From the NCBI GenBank assembly GCA_012845835.1, contig JABAKD010000007.1, forward strand, positions 124,001 through 188,000: a DNA stretch of 64,000 nt, in the 5' to 3' direction. The number at the start of each line of letters is the position of its first letter. The stretch's first letter is position 1. Below the pieces are notes generated by a model. It saw only the letters and a list, made by a program, of their open reading frames with translations. It ran no database searches and was not told where the DNA came from. The translations under genes were made by a program, and so were the position numbers. Of this stretch, positions 1-10,829 are shown one piece after another. Source of the DNA: Undaria pinnatifida. Taxonomy: Eukaryota; Sar; Phaeophyceae; Laminariales; Alariaceae.

Positions 1-127
1 TTTCAGTGGAAGCGGCCTGGATTCGCGCGGATTGTACGCCCTATGCTAGACAGACGAGAGCCGCCCCGACTCTTGGCCTCGCCAAGGCCCTGTTGATAGC
101 CCACGACGAGTACCCCGACCCTGTCGT

Positions 128-1042
128 TTGGCCGAACCCCGGAGGAAGAGTTGGCAGAACGAAACCGGGGGAAACAGCGACGCAGCGACAGTCGCGACGG
201 CGGGGACCGAAACCGTGGGGGTGGCGGCAAAAATGGTTGGGGTGGCGACCACCACCGCCGCCGGGGGGGTGACAGCGCATCGGGTGCTGGTGTGCCTGAG
301 GTCGCCGCCGAGGAGTCATCTTTGGTCCAACAACCGGGGCAGTGGGCCGCAGCTCTGGCGGAAGCAACGGACGGCAGAGGAACAGCGCGAGAGGATGTTC
401 AGCGTGGGACGGCTCGTCAACCCCCCTCCGCTCGTCTTCGTCCTCGAACACGGACAACAGCGAGGTGGCCATGGTAGCAGGCAAGAGGTGTCAAGAGCCA
501 TGGCAGAAGGAGCATCTGGGCCAGAGGCTTTCGCCCTCCTGTTGCGTCTGCTGATCACCCACTTCGACGGGGTTGACACGGAGCGGGGCTACACAAAGTT
601 GCATACATTTGGAATGTGTAACGGTATGCCTTTTTCTGATTTCAGACGGGAGTTTCGCGTACTTGTGCCGACCGCTACGGGGAGTGAGCGTGTTTTGTCT
701 CCGGGGACGGATTTGGTGTTAGAGGTGGTTCGGGTGGCAGCGAATGAGCAATTTCCGGCTCTCCTGCCTGCGTTGTACGCTGGTTCGAAGGCAACAGACC
801 CGCGGCCATACGCATCGTTGGGTGCTATTTATGGGCTTTTAGTGACTATGCGCATAATAAGACACCTGCCGTCAACGGAGAATCTTTCTTTTCTCTCCCT
901 GTTTCTTCGACAGAAGCGCGGTCATCCGCCCCGTCTGGGCCCCGGCCCGCCGATCATGGGCGGGCCAGGGCCGAGTGCCGTCCCAGTGGCTTTCGTGTCA
1001 GCCGGGATCGAGCCATCATTTAACTCTCATGTCCATCGATGA
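128..1042 (+). pseudogene. gag-like polyprotein fragment of gypsy element 1
   Basis: Open for 304 codons. The best gag-like stretch is from about 530 to 850: a helical core around FSDFRREF and ALYAGSKATDPRPYASLG, of the kind found in capsid regions of Ty3/gypsy gag. The first 350 bases are low-complexity and Gly/Arg-rich, and a neighbouring frame (151-477, RDGGDRNRGGGGKN) looks more gag-like there, so a frameshift is likely near 480. After 1042 the same frame continues with several stops to the zinc knuckle. Role by family: structural protein that packages element RNA. No start codon can be trusted. Confidence 0.55.
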
Positions 1043-1204
1043 TTCATCTGACCCTTGGCTTGACCACACATCGAACTGCTGGCCACCAGGAGAGCATCAT
1101 TATGCAGAAGTTCTTGCCGTTAAGGCATCGTTTAAGACAGAAAAACCTCTCCTTTGGAGCGGCCTCCTTTCACCTCGCGCTGATGCTCTCCGGGAAAACC
1201 GGGG

Positions 1205-1375
1205 TTTTGCCTCAACTGCCACGAAGACAACCATTCTTTCAAGCCTTGTAGGCATCCTTTCATTAATGCGAGTGGCTGCTTGCACTTTGGCCAACTTGGC
1301 GACGATGACGCACACCGACGTTGACAAACACGCATGATCTGCTACCACCGAGGCGACAAAATTTCTACCCCCAAC
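1205..1375 (+). pseudogene. Nucleocapsid zinc knuckle (CX2CX4HX4C) of gypsy element 1
   Basis: In frame 2 the codons from 1208 to 1249 read C-LN-C-HEDN-H-SFKP-C, a perfect CX2CX4HX4C retroviral-type knuckle. It continues HPFINASGCLHFGQLGDDD to 1320. A TGA at 1322 follows, probably replacing a Trp codon, and then QTRM. The knuckle binds nucleic acid in gag proteins. All four metal ligands survive even though the surrounding frame is broken. Confidence 0.75.
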
Positions 1376-1890
1376 ACCCACAAGAAAAGTCGACGCCGTC
1401 TTTCAGGTCAATCGCGAGGGTACCACCAGGATCAGGGCAAGGTAAACTGGCACAACGATACCACATACACGTCGGATCACCATGGTGGTATCCTGCCCTC
1501 GCCCGCCTCTTCTGCCCCCGCTCCTGCTCCCCGAATGTGTTTTGGAACCGCCCACAACCCGGGCGAACATACTCGCGCGCCAACCTGGCACATTCCCTAA
1601 AGGCAATCGACATCTCGACGGCGGTACGGCACCGTCAAAAATATTGTCGGGGGGTACCTATTTTGGGTTCAGACGATGCTCGTGTTCTGTTGCTAGCCTT
1701 TCCATCAACGCAGCACAGATTGCCTCTGTCAAGAGACCACGGGCTTCTAGGCCGTCTGCGGACTCATGGCGTAGTATCGGCGGCGGAAACTTGCAAGGTG
1801 CTCATGGATTTTGGTTCAAGCATCACAGCAATGTCAAGGGAGGTGGTACAATCCCTGCGGGGACAGCCGGGAATAACGTCAACCTCGTGA
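1321..1890 (+). pseudogene. Retropepsin N-terminal half (DFG instead of DSG/DTG)
   Basis: The end of this 189-codon frame reads VLMDFGSSITAMS (1801-1842), the active-site loop of a retroviral-type aspartic protease. The usual D-S/T-G triplet is D-F-G here, so a key Ser/Thr is lost (or the lineage differs). Homology then fades after the residues encoded near 1930. The other half of the protease resumes near 2500. By family it would cleave the gag-pol polyprotein. Confidence 0.55.
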
Positions 1891-1934
1891 ACGCAAGCTA
1901 TTGTTGGGAATGCGCGTGTGGTGAAGGAATGATG

Positions 1935-2495
1935 TGTACCGAGGCTCTGATTCTGTGATAAGATCTGCAGAGGTGGCACCGAAGTGTCTGTTAAGATCAC
2001 CTGTGAAGAAGAAGAAATGCGATAGTCGGAGAGTGGCGCTTATGTTGTGAAAACATGGATAGAAATAAGTGAAGAAAAAAAATTAGAAAGGAGAAGAAAG
2101 GAGGGAGTAGGGAGTGATCGAAGTGGGAGATGCGTTCACCTAATCACGGGACTATTCTGAAGCTACGGGCAGGTATACTCTGCAGCAGCTCGTCCTGTTT
2201 CCTGCAACGTTCCTTATAATGTCCTCGCAATGCTATAAATGGCGTTCTCCGAAACGTTCGTCTGATGCTCATGGTGGTAAGCTGATTACCCTGTACTACG
2301 ATCAACTTCCCGATACAGGTAGGCTGATTATTATACAGTATGCCGGCTACATAGAACAAACTGCTATGTATTCCGCGGCAAATTGTATGTATTCGCATCT
2401 AGATCTACGATGATCAGTTCGCTAAAGATGGTGACTGAGAATCAAACTGATACTGATGGACTGTAGAGGACATACTCCGATATGGGGTGACGTCG
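1935..2495. other. Non-retroelement insert splitting the retropepsin of element 1
   Basis: About 560 bases with no gag-pol homology lie between the two protease halves. They contain a purine-rich stretch (about 2000-2110, GAAGAAGAAG then GAAAGGAGAAGAAAGGAGG) and no convincing ORF. I could not define terminal repeats or a target duplication, so this may be an insertion or an unrelated join. Confidence 0.4.
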
Positions 2496-2499
2496 TAAG

Positions 2500-3060
2500 G
2501 CCAGCGGTGTGATATTGAGACGCAATCGTACCCGCTACACTTAGCGATCTAACCACCATGGGACCAGTCCGATTTACCCTGACGATCGTCGTGCTTCCTG
2601 GGGAAGACGATGTGGTGATCATCGCGCAGAATACGCTGAGAGAGAAACTTGGCATCGACGTCCCGGCGCAGCTTAAGGCCTCCGTACTGAAGGCACAAGG
2701 GCGTCAAGAAGACGCTGAGATGAAGCTTAATGACGGTGCTGCGCTGCATGCGGCGATGGCTGTCACAGCGTTTGTGCCGGGTGGCGACGCGCCAGGCGAC
2801 GTAGACGATGAGGTCATACTGACGCTGCTGTCTCGACGACCAATGATATTCGAGGATTCCGAGGTAGAAATGCGGGATCGTGTGGGCGTGTTGGAGACAG
2901 CAGTCGAAACTCTTTGGACAAGGACTGCCCGCCAGGATGTGATAAGATGCTGCACGATATCGTTTCTCGCGCGAACTTTGACGTGTTATATAGGGCGTTG
3001 TTGGGCGACCCACCTGCACGCGAGAAGCCTGTGGCGGTCCGGCTTCATTCAGGTGCAAAG
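2500..3060 (+). pseudogene. Retropepsin C-terminal half and pre-RT linker of element 1
   Basis: From about 2500 the codons read CDIETQS-like sequence (interrupted by a stop), then GPVRFT...VVLPGEDDVVIIAQNTLREKLGIDV (within 2558-2680). This is the C-terminal part of a Ty3/gypsy protease with the hydrophobic VVIIAQ-TLREKLGIDV block. In another frame, 2950-3060 reads FDVLYRALLGDPPARE, the linker that usually precedes reverse transcriptase. No RT motif follows. Confidence 0.6.
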
Positions 3061-3192
3061 GTGGTGCGGGCAGAGTCCCTTTTTGAACGTAATCGCCTGC
3101 CGTGGAGCGCAGCAGAGTGTTGCCGTGACTGTCGCTCGGTAGTGACGACGCGGTTGTCGTGAAGGTGGCCTGGGAAGAGCGGGAGGGCGGAG

Positions 3193-3360
3193 ACCACTTG
3201 GGAGCCTGTATCCCACGCGTTTTATGACGCGCCGGCCGTGTTGCGGAGAGAGCTCAAAGAGCTGCGGCTGAGAACGGATCAGAAGTGGGGACTCGTACAA
3301 CGGGGCCACGTTTGTGATCATGTTGTGGTTTTGGAGGGGTTCCCGATTCTGAGTTGTTGA
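3193..3360 (+). pseudogene. Chromodomain-like C-terminal tail of element 1 polyprotein
   Basis: Frame 1 reads TTWEPVSHAFYDAPAVLRRE then LKELRLRTDQKWGLVQR, stopping at TGA 3358. The WEP motif followed by an acidic/aliphatic helix is the signature of chromodomains at the end of chromovirus integrases. The preceding codons (DAVVVKVAWEEREGGDH) are in a different frame, so a frameshift lies at about 3190. Its closeness to the pre-RT linker shows a large internal deletion. Confidence 0.55.
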
Positions 3361-4870
3361 ATTTCGGTGTTGTTTGAATTTTGGAATTTACAGCGTCTTT
3401 GACTTGGAGATTCTTCGCCGGGTGGTCATAGTACCTGAAGCAGTCACAGCTGGTGGTTCACCGACGTGGCCGTGTGTGGACAGAACATGTTCGGGGTTGA
3501 CGCGTACGTTTCGCGGTGGCTATTGTACTGGAATACACATTCCTTATTTTTGTGGTCTGGGTTTCGGCAAGCGACATGCGCAATTAGAGGTGTGACGTTT
3601 TGTGCGTGGTTTGCTCGAAGTATGCAACCATTATTAAACACGGTCCGTAGACGTAGTAGATCTTTGGTTGTGTTGAAACTGACCACGTTTTCTTGGACTT
3701 GATCACCGCTCAACGTGCGGAAAAATATGTTTATCAAAGCTTCTCAGTCTGAGCCAATTGTAGTTGGTAGCCGAGATGGGCCTTTGGACGGTGCTGGACC
3801 GCTGTTGTCGTATCGGTGGCCATTTTACCGTACATAGAATGGTTGGATACCATTCGTCAGCGAGTTCCACTGTCACTGTCGTCGTTTCTTGTGAGTTCTT
3901 GAGACATGAACAACAAGGTTCATGGTCGATGGCTTAGCACTTCCTCGTGTAATAACGAACGAACTATTGAACTGTGGACAAACGCACTCCGAGCCTATGA
4001 TTCGAAGTCCTCGGAGCTGATACCACCGGGCCTGCGGTCGCGCGAGTCGGTACAGGAATATTTTGTACTCTGCATCGATTAGTGAACGAGCAGTTTGGCG
4101 AAACTAGTAGACTATGTCAAGAATAGTAATGACGGTTTCAAGAATAGTAATGACGGTTTCGGGGATGACCGAATGGCTGCAGTGTTCTGAAGCTGGGAGG
4201 GCCTATGACGTTGTTCGCATTTGTTGTAGTGGTAGGACATCAGCGCAGTACTGACGATCCGTTCGGTTGATATGACACCTAGTTTCCTGGTTGGCGCTGG
4301 GTAACCCTCAACTGGTGATGATCAAGTCGCGTGTCTTTGTGGTGAAGCGGGTATTCATACATAACTCACCTGGTACAAACTACCGTTTGTCGTGGGTTTG
4401 AATGCCTCCTACTTCATGCACATTGTATTCTGGCCTTCGAGCTGGGGATATAATAGAAGGTGATGGTCGCATGCTCCGAGAAGTACCTACTACTGTTGGT
4501 AGCACGCGGCGAGCGAATGCCTCGAGGTTCATTGGTGAAATGTCTTAATCATTAAAAATTTGTCTATGGCACATGATTTTCACATGTTGGGCGGGACGGG
4601 CTTTCTCTTGCCATCGTCATGTCGTGGTTGATTAATGGCATGGAGTTGAGTTCTACATTCTTGGCAGAGCCGCGTGGGGGTTCATTTCAAATTTGGCTAT
4701 TAAAACATTCACGATGACGTGCCATTTTGCGTTATGGCATTTCTCTGGTATAGCGCTCGTGAATTCTGTGCGTAGCGATTAGGTTGTATCACGAGGTTAC
4801 CTCTTCTGTCCCCATACTGCTGGGAGACCAACGAATGATACTTGGCCTAATATATCTACGACGTGTCGGC
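3361..4870. other. No gene seen; decayed tail of element 1 and unique sequence
   Basis: Short random ORFs only. The first 400 bases may be the element 3' region. The only structure I see is the 21-bp tandem duplication listed separately. Confidence 0.5.
4119..4160. repeat. 21-bp tandem duplication
   Basis: AAGAATAGTAATGACGGTTTC occurs twice in direct tandem with no mismatch (4119-4139 and 4140-4160). Confidence 0.9.
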
Positions 4871-5245
4871 TGCGCAGCAGTCATAAAACCTTTGAGCCCG
4901 GAAAACGAACACTGTACGCTGTGCGTTGCACGTCGTGCTGCCCCGGTTGCGCGTAGACGCTAAATCGAATCGTACTACATGCTAATACACAGTCGCAGCA
5001 TGTATCAAGGCAATAGCACGATTGCCAGCAACGACTACGCAAGCCGCACAATCTGCACGAGTGTTGCCATGCTGCGGAAATTGACACCGTGCTCTTTGTA
5101 TATGGAGATATGATACACCAATGTAGTTTGAGTTCTGCGGGTTACGTTTATAACCATACCCGGGGTATGCCCTGGGTTTTTTGTACGAAGAGCTTCTGCA
5201 TGTTCTATAGAACTTTTATACCGGTACCCGGAACTTCTGTAAGTA

Positions 5246-5866
5246 ATGTACAACTTTCATAGCCGTACCCGGTACTTCTGTAAGGTATTTACGCTAGCGC
5301 GACAAATACCCGGGGTACGGGTAGTATTTGTATGTGTGTCTATGTGTACGATAATTGAAACAGACCTAGAACCGATCCACCCAGCTAATTGCATGGCGAT
5401 CGTTGAACCAGAATTGTACCCGATCTTGCCCACAGCAGCACCGTGTATATACCTGAGTTTGGCTATCGACGCACGCTACGACCTCATAAAAAAAGAGGTG
5501 CCTCTCTGTCGTCGTTGCACCCGCATATCGCTAATAAGGAGTTACATATCAATGAACCCTACCCATGGTTCCACTCTGCCCAACAATAAATATTCGGCCT
5601 GCGCGATGCCTGGCACCCTCGTCGCGCTCAGCGCTATCTTCCAACCTTTCCCCGCTCTATGTCCCTTTGAGCCCCGTCTCCCGCGCGGAGGGATGAAAGC
5701 CGTGCCGTGTGGCGCTCGTTCCAACACTCGACTGCTCCCGGCTTTTTCCTTCCAGCCTCCTGCTGCTGGCATCCGCTCTGTCCGGATATTGACTACTGGC
5801 ATAGGTCTAGACTACGTATGTCGTTTTGTTCAAGTAAAAGCGGTCCTTACAATCAGCCACGTCTAG
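5246..5866 (+). other. Unassigned open frame of 206 codons
   Basis: Open frame without recognisable domain. The first part overlaps a duplicated motif (TACCCGG-ACTTCTGTAA, 5224-5283) and reads like non-coding DNA. A different frame (about 5870-6066) ends with GPKRRRAASPQ, a possible basic tail. No start context or splice pattern supports a gene. Listed only because it is the longest open stretch of 3.4-6.5 kb; probably not coding. Confidence 0.12.
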
Positions 5867-6074
5867 CTACCCCGCAAGAAGAGGAAAATAAACACACCGG
5901 GTCAGCCACGCCCATAGACGCTTTCGCTCCTGCCTTGACGAGGGCCCGCTCGCGCGGCAGGAAAGCGCAGGCCGGTTTACCCTTTCCTGCACCCATGCCG
6001 ACGCACTCACGTCGAAATCCGGGGCCGAAACGGCGCAGGGCGGCAAGTCCCCAAACCCCACACTAATCCGATCA

Positions 6075-6195
6075 AAATGTGTACTGCTGCTGCTACTGAC
6101 GTATGCTGGTGCTACTGCTGCTGTTGTGCTGCTGCTGAGGTTGATTTAACCCGGGCGGTTGCTGCTCCTGCTGCTGTGCTGCTGCTGAGGCTGGT
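6075..6195. repeat. CTG-rich trinucleotide tract, partly duplicated
   Basis: Interrupted (TGC)n. A block with GTGCTGCTGCTGAGG-TTG/CTGG occurs twice about 60 bp apart. Simple-sequence DNA. Confidence 0.8.
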
Positions 6196-6551
6196 TAAGT
6201 AGCGGGCCATCTCTTACAAACAAAACAGCAAAAAACAAAGACTTGTATGATAGTATCAAACTATCAATATTTGAAAAACAATTTGGGGTGTTCCAAGTGA
6301 CCTGCTCGTCGCAGTTAGGCGGAACGCAATCCCTTGCCAAAAAGAGCGAGCAAAGTGACGTTCAATGCGCCGATCGCCGCCACGGAGTTCGGCCGAATTC
6401 CAGGCATGCATCATAATGAACTCATGTCTGGCTAGCTTGCCCCACGGCCGAAAGTGCGAGAAGAAGAACTCGGCCGCTGACAACCGCAAGCCAACAAATA
6501 TACGAAGGTAATATTATATACTACATGTATGTACATAGACTAGACTAGACT

Positions 6552-7091
6552 ATGAAATTTGTCTTTGTTCTAAATGTGTTTTTTCGGACTGGAAAAAATC
6601 AGTTACTTTTTCGTTGGAGCGGACAAACACCCGCGCGCGCTGAAATCACAAAAGGGCAAGAACAAAAACACACGCGCGATCGAGGGGAAGCGTTCATAAG
6701 CGAAGTTGAAGCTGTTGGTGATGGCCCCGTCAGCGCTGGTAGTTGGGTGGTGTCGTGTTGCGCAGTGGTTCTTTCCGCGGGAGGTGGCAGTGGTGGGACA
6801 GTCACACGTGCTACTTACAGGGGGGGTGTTGTGCCGCAGCTTGGTGGTCTCGGAGCTGCCACGATCCGCTCGAGCAACGGCACACCGGTCACAGTCACCA
6901 TTGTCCCACAGATTTCTGGCAAAAGGACCAACAGGTCGTGTGTTTGGTAGGTGTTTCACGAGTTCGAGCCTGTCATCAGCGAGCAACACGTGACCTGCCG
7001 AGCTTGCAAGCTTTTGGTCAAGTGTAAAGCACAAGCCGGTACGCGCGGCATGTCCGAGCGCTACAAGAAAAACAACGACGACTCTATTTGA
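6552..7091 (+). pseudogene. BED-type zinc-finger-like fragment, possibly hAT transposase N-terminus
   Basis: Frame 0 is open from 6552 to a TAG at 6948-6950. It continues in the same frame as VFHEFEPVISEQHVTCRACK...AGTRGMSERYKKNNDD and stops at 7091. The pattern W-x-F-E-P-V-x7-C-x2-C-x(n)-GT-x2-M is that of BED fingers, but the HL/H ligands expected after GT..M are RY and N, so the metal site looks incomplete. BED fingers sit at the N-terminus of many hAT transposases. The upstream 130 codons are not recognised. Distance and orientation do not link it to the hAT tail at 27.4-27.8 kb. Confidence 0.4.
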
Positions 7092-7428
7092 TGATCGGAG
7101 TCAAGACATGCTGCGAGTTTTTTTTTTTAATAATTTGTCCGTAGAAAATAAGGTGGCGATAACGTCACGGTTCACGGTTTATGGTTGCTGAACTGCAGTG
7201 GTCGACCGTGCTGGATTTGCTTTGGGTGTAGGTTTTGGTTTGTCGTATTTTGTCTTTTGGCTACGAGAGTCGGGCTGTCTGCCTGTATTTTGCACGACAA
7301 GGCTTGCGCTTGAGATTAGCAAACAATGGGCTCACCCATGATAGTCCTTGTTTTTCGGATGTCTAGACGTACGTTTTATAGTGGGCATGCCACGCGCTGA
7401 AGAAATACAAAAAAATGTCCATTAAAAT

Positions 7429-7632
7429 GGTGGTCGCTTCCTGTACCGAGGTGGTCAGTTATCATTCAGAAAATTACAATGTATTACCATGATAGCCGGT
7501 TCCTGTACCGATGAAAACCAAGGTGGCCAGTTGCCATCCAAGCAATTATGTTTATTAACGTGGTGGCCGGTTTCTGTACCAACGACTACCAAGGTGGCGA
7601 CCTGCAATCCAATAATTACGGGGCATTACCGT
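7429..7632. repeat. 71-bp tandem repeat, three diverged copies
   Basis: Copies at 7429-7490 (shortened), 7491-7561 and 7562-7632 share GGTGGCCGGTTTCTGTACC and later CAAGGTGGC-A-CTGCCATCC-A-AATTA-G, with about 20% differences. ORFs through it are by-products. Confidence 0.8.
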
Positions 7633-7729
7633 GGTGTGTAGGTACCGCGGTAAACGATACCCACCTAAAAAAGGCACACCAGAGTGAAACCTGGAAATAT
7701 TCAAGGCTTATCGCGGTATCTGATAATCG

Positions 7730-7960
7730 AAACGGGACGGGACAGGACGGAACTGTTTTGACTTGTTCGGCGGCAAAATCGTTAAGAAGACGGGGCGGGA
7801 CGGGGCGGTAAAGTGACGACCAAACAGGTCGTCGAGACAGAACGGGGCGGGATATTGGGTGTGCGGTTTCTGAACGGTACGGGACGGAAATCGTCTAATT
7901 GGGTAGATTTACACGACGGGACGGGAGGGCCAAACTGAACGGGATGTTTTTCCACGAGGG
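7730..7960. repeat. GGGACGG/GGGGC pentamer-like field 1
   Basis: Irregular runs of GGGAC, GGACGGG and GGGGCGGGAC interrupted by short unique pieces. Related to the longer field at 28.04-28.34 kb and to a scrap at 8750-8805. Confidence 0.7.
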
Positions 7961-7984
7961 GACATGATAAGAAGTATATAAAAC

Positions 7985-8740
7985 AAATATACACTCCTGC
8001 TGTGCGAGATCGAATATTATGTCGAAACTCATCTTTGCAAGCTGTGTGTGATACTCCGATCTCGCGTATTACGGGTTGTGTGTCCTCATTGAGGATATAG
8101 ATCGGTGACTACCCTTGGAACTACAGTTTAGCTATCGGGGTCAACAGGGTGATGCTAGTCAGTCTGTGCGCGGAAAATATATAACCCGTTTCTGAGGGGG
8201 ACAAAATCTGACGGCTGTGGAAGAAATGCATCCGTTTATCAAGTGACCCCTGTAAGTCGAATAACCGGTGAGGGGAGGGCGGAGTTTTTAAGGACATGGG
8301 GGCCTGGGTTTGATCAAGAGGGAGCCGACGGGGGGGGGGGGGGGGGGCGCAGCTCAATCTGTGCGTGGAAGCTATAAATCCTATAAGGGGATAAATCTAA
8401 CGGTTTTGGAAAAAATGCACTAGTTTGTCATGTATATCCTGCATGTCGTAATCCAGTGAGGAGAGGGCGGAGCATTCGAAGGGGTGGGGGGGGGGAGGAG
8501 ATGGGCGGCGGTGGGCGAAAGGGTTTTTTATACATGTTTAGGTCGCCCAGGTGTAGGGGTTTGATATACGCGTGGTGCTAGGTCCTGGCGATGGTGCGGG
8601 TGGTGGGGAAGGAGGGGGCGTTGGGGGGGGGGGAGGGGGGGGGGGTGGTGAATCGTGCAGCTGCATGGATGGCTCTAGTAAGATAATGAGGTGATATCAA
8701 GTGCTTGGAAGTGTTTTTTTACTCTGGCAGATTTCGATGT
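7985..8740 (-). repeat. Family A retroposon-like repeat, antisense copy
   Basis: Begins at the fixed end (ACACTCCTGCTGTGCGAGATCG, reverse complement of the sense 3' end) and runs through the GTGCGCGGAAA..ATAACCCGTTT module, a poly-G tract at 8331-8347, a second related GTGCGTGGAAGCTATAAATCC module, and further poly-G tracts (8478-8500, 8620-8645). It ends near GGCAGATTTCGATGTA. Both internal modules also share CTGTAAGTCGAATAACCGGTGAGGGGAGGG-like sequence, so the element contains an internal direct duplication. Confidence 0.75.
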
Positions 8741-8869
8741 ATGTTGCCGCGACAGGACGGGACGGTAAATATAATTGTTCACGATGGGACGGAAAGGACG
8801 TACAACGAGACCACTTTTGCCTGTCCTAAGCGTGAGCTATATTATATGCAATGTGCTGGATTATGCCTG

Positions 8870-9330
8870 TGGACACGTCAGGTTTTCTTTGTGGTACTTG
8901 GTGTGTGATGGTAGCATCGTCGGAGTTACGGTGAAACTCATTGCCTCCCGAGAAGGTACAAAAATATTGGTATGTGCATGCGACTTCAAGGTCGCGCACA
9001 ATAAAATGTAACAAAGGGGAAAGCCACATTTGTCACTCCAGTACTCCGGGATTCCGGTACTGCAGTACTCCGGTACTCTAATACTTCGTATATATTTTCT
9101 ACATTATCTCTTTTCCTCGCCCGATGGTGCTCCGGATATCGTGACTCCTGTCTCCGCGAGCCAGCCTTTGCCCTTAACACCTGGGTTCATCCATCATGCT
9201 AGCGAGGTCGTACGACTAGATAGCAGGTGCTACGGGCTACGGACACGTATCCCAATATCGGAGCGAACCTGCCAGAAGTAGCGCGCCGTCGGCTTCATAA
9301 GAACTGCGATGCTGCTGTATTTTCGGTCAG
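8870..9330 (+). repeat. Family B LTR-like segment, uninterrupted copy
   Basis: Matches the two flanks of the gypsy element at 16.1-24.8 kb: 8885-9000 to 15975-16109 (GATGGTAGCATC..., CGACTTCAAGGTC), and 9005-9200 to 24778-25000 (AAGGGGAAAG, CCCGATGG-GCTCCG-ATATCGTGACTC, CTGGGTTCATC). It therefore acts as an empty-site reference. Related pieces (AGCCCGATGGCTCTCCGGAT) lie at 43.9 and 62.0 kb. It precedes a gag-like frame, so an LTR or leader role is likely, but I see no paired LTR. Confidence 0.6.
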
Positions 9331-9453
9331 ACTCGAGAAAGCTGCCCGGAGAGACGAATAACAGCACAAACATCAGGTAGACCAGCCCAGGGTGAGAGCC
9401 GTTCGGTCACCCGAGCATCTCACGCATGATCCAGCTCAAACACAGCAGCAACA

Positions 9454-9979
9454 ATGGGCGACAAGCCCGGGAGCATGGATTACTCAAATGGTCTGAGGCA
9501 GGCTATAGCGGAGACGCCTCCGGAGTGGGATTTCTCAACCTGGGACTATCAAACCGAGCTTGCCTGCTGTGCAGAAAAACCGGAAGCGATCCAACAATAC
9601 GGAGTCGAAGCACAAACACAAGCCCGGGAAGTAGTGCGGGAGTTGCAAAACCAGCGAGACGCTGTCGAGGAAAGCCGAGCACAAGTATTGGCACAAACAG
9701 AACAGCAGGGGGCGCAGGCCAAGGAGAGCCATGCCCCACCATCTAGCCAGCCAATTTGATACAGCAGTCATCGAGCGAGAACGCCGCAAGGTCGTTGGCG
9801 CACCAGCCTGGACAGCAGAGGACGTATTCGTTCCCGTTGACATGGATTTGACCGCACGGAGCATGAACGGAAAGCAAGAAGGGCGAGAAAAATTTGGGGG
9901 GAAGAGGAGGAGGAAGAGCGAGCTTGTTTTTGGACAGAGATGGGAGACGAATAATAATTGTGGAACAGCATGGTGGTAG
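9454..9979 (+). pseudogene. Family B gag-like fragment
   Basis: Starts MGDKPGSMDYSNGLRQAIAE, then WDFSTWDYQTEL and a Gln/Glu-rich helix with EAIQQYGVEAQTQAREVVRE, stopping at 9757. A second frame (9731-9979) continues it: TAVIERERRKVVGAPAWTAEDVFVPV and KRRRKSELVFGQRWE. Hence there is one frameshift near 9745. A diverged second copy lies at 44.03-44.51 kb with the same order of motifs. It sits downstream of the family B LTR-like segment and near a protease-like frame, so gag is the likeliest role. Coiled-coil-like in the middle. Family assignment uncertain. Confidence 0.4.
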
Positions 9980-10820
9980 CTGAGCTAGGTGTGGTGGAAA
10001 AGCAGCAGCAGGAATCGCCGCCGCCGGACTGGCGTGACGACGACGGTGGTGTTGGTGGAGAACAGCCGATATCGTCGACTCCGAGGGGAGGTTTATCGGG
10101 TACACATCTGACGTTCTCGTGCCGGGCCGTCATCGACGGTATGCATAGGTAGGCCGGCGATGCGCAACGTGGGCGGATACTTGAGACGGTGTATGCGCAG
10201 GGGGGGGGGAAACATGAGAGGCGAGACAAATACTGGGAGAGTAGAATGCGTGGTGGATGATGGTTCGACATCTCTGCGGGGCCTGGGGATAATCATGGGT
10301 GTTTAAGAAGGCGCTGCTCGATCCGAGGGCGTCTACGCCAGAAAGAGAAGATTCAAGTGCACGTGCTCAAAAAGGCACGTATTGGTTTCGAATGTTTTCT
10401 TGGAGTTGCAGTTTAGGAGTCTGGTTCAGTTCAACCTTCGCCGAGACCAGAGATATGAATGGCAGGTAGTTCACGGCCGGCCGTAGTTCCATGTGTTCCC
10501 TTTTCCCTCAGTGCCTGCCCCCGACGCTCTCTGATCCTTGCTGCAAGTTGACCCCCATTAGGTAGTAAGCACGATACTGCTTGGATTACAAAAAACGGGG
10601 GGTATGGTTGATGGGCTTGATTTGCAATCGGAAAACAGAGTAATCGGTGTGCTCTTGAATCGGTATTTCTTACTATGATGGCGTTACGTATATTCAAAGT
10701 TGGAATGGAATTATGAACTTTTGCACCTGGTACGGAACTTTGGAAATATGAATATTCTGGTAGCTAGCAAAAATATCCGCCACAAGGTCACAGGTATACG
10801 CAAATTATTCGTGTTTGTAC
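9955..10820 (+). repeat. Family B distal segment, shared with 45.13-45.87 kb
   Basis: ACATGGTGGTAGCTGAGCT and CCGATATCGTCG-C-CCGAGGGGAG-TT match 45140-45400. 10690-10820 (TTGGAATGG..TATGAA, CACCTGGTACGGAACTT, CACAAGGTCACAGGTAT) matches 45750-45860. In this copy the segment directly follows the gag-like frame, while at 45 kb a protease-like block lies between, so one copy is rearranged. No convincing protein. Confidence 0.6.
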
Positions 10821-10829
10821 GTTGTTGTT

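Larger units (their letters stand above)
128..3360 (+). mobile_element. Degenerate chromodomain Ty3/gypsy element 1, internally deleted
   Basis: Remnants lie in order: gag, CCHC knuckle, retropepsin halves, the linker that precedes RT, and a chromodomain-like tail. RT, RNase H and integrase are absent: the pre-RT linker ends near 3060 and chromodomain-like sequence begins by about 3190. Many stops and frame changes interrupt the reading (for example TGA at 1322 and TAG/TGA codons at 1040-1180). No LTR pair was recognised. The order gag-PR-(RT-RH-IN)-chromodomain is that of chromoviruses within Ty3/gypsy. A dead copy; element type fairly secure, exact ends unknown. Confidence 0.7.

Noticed and set aside
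4119-4160. CRISPR-like repeat
   Set aside because: Only two abutting units without spacers. No CRISPR array or cas gene anywhere, and the window is eukaryotic.
5246-5866. A host gene in 5.2-6.1 kb
   Set aside because: Open but without domain, splice signals or codon-like composition over its length; kept only as a low-confidence note.
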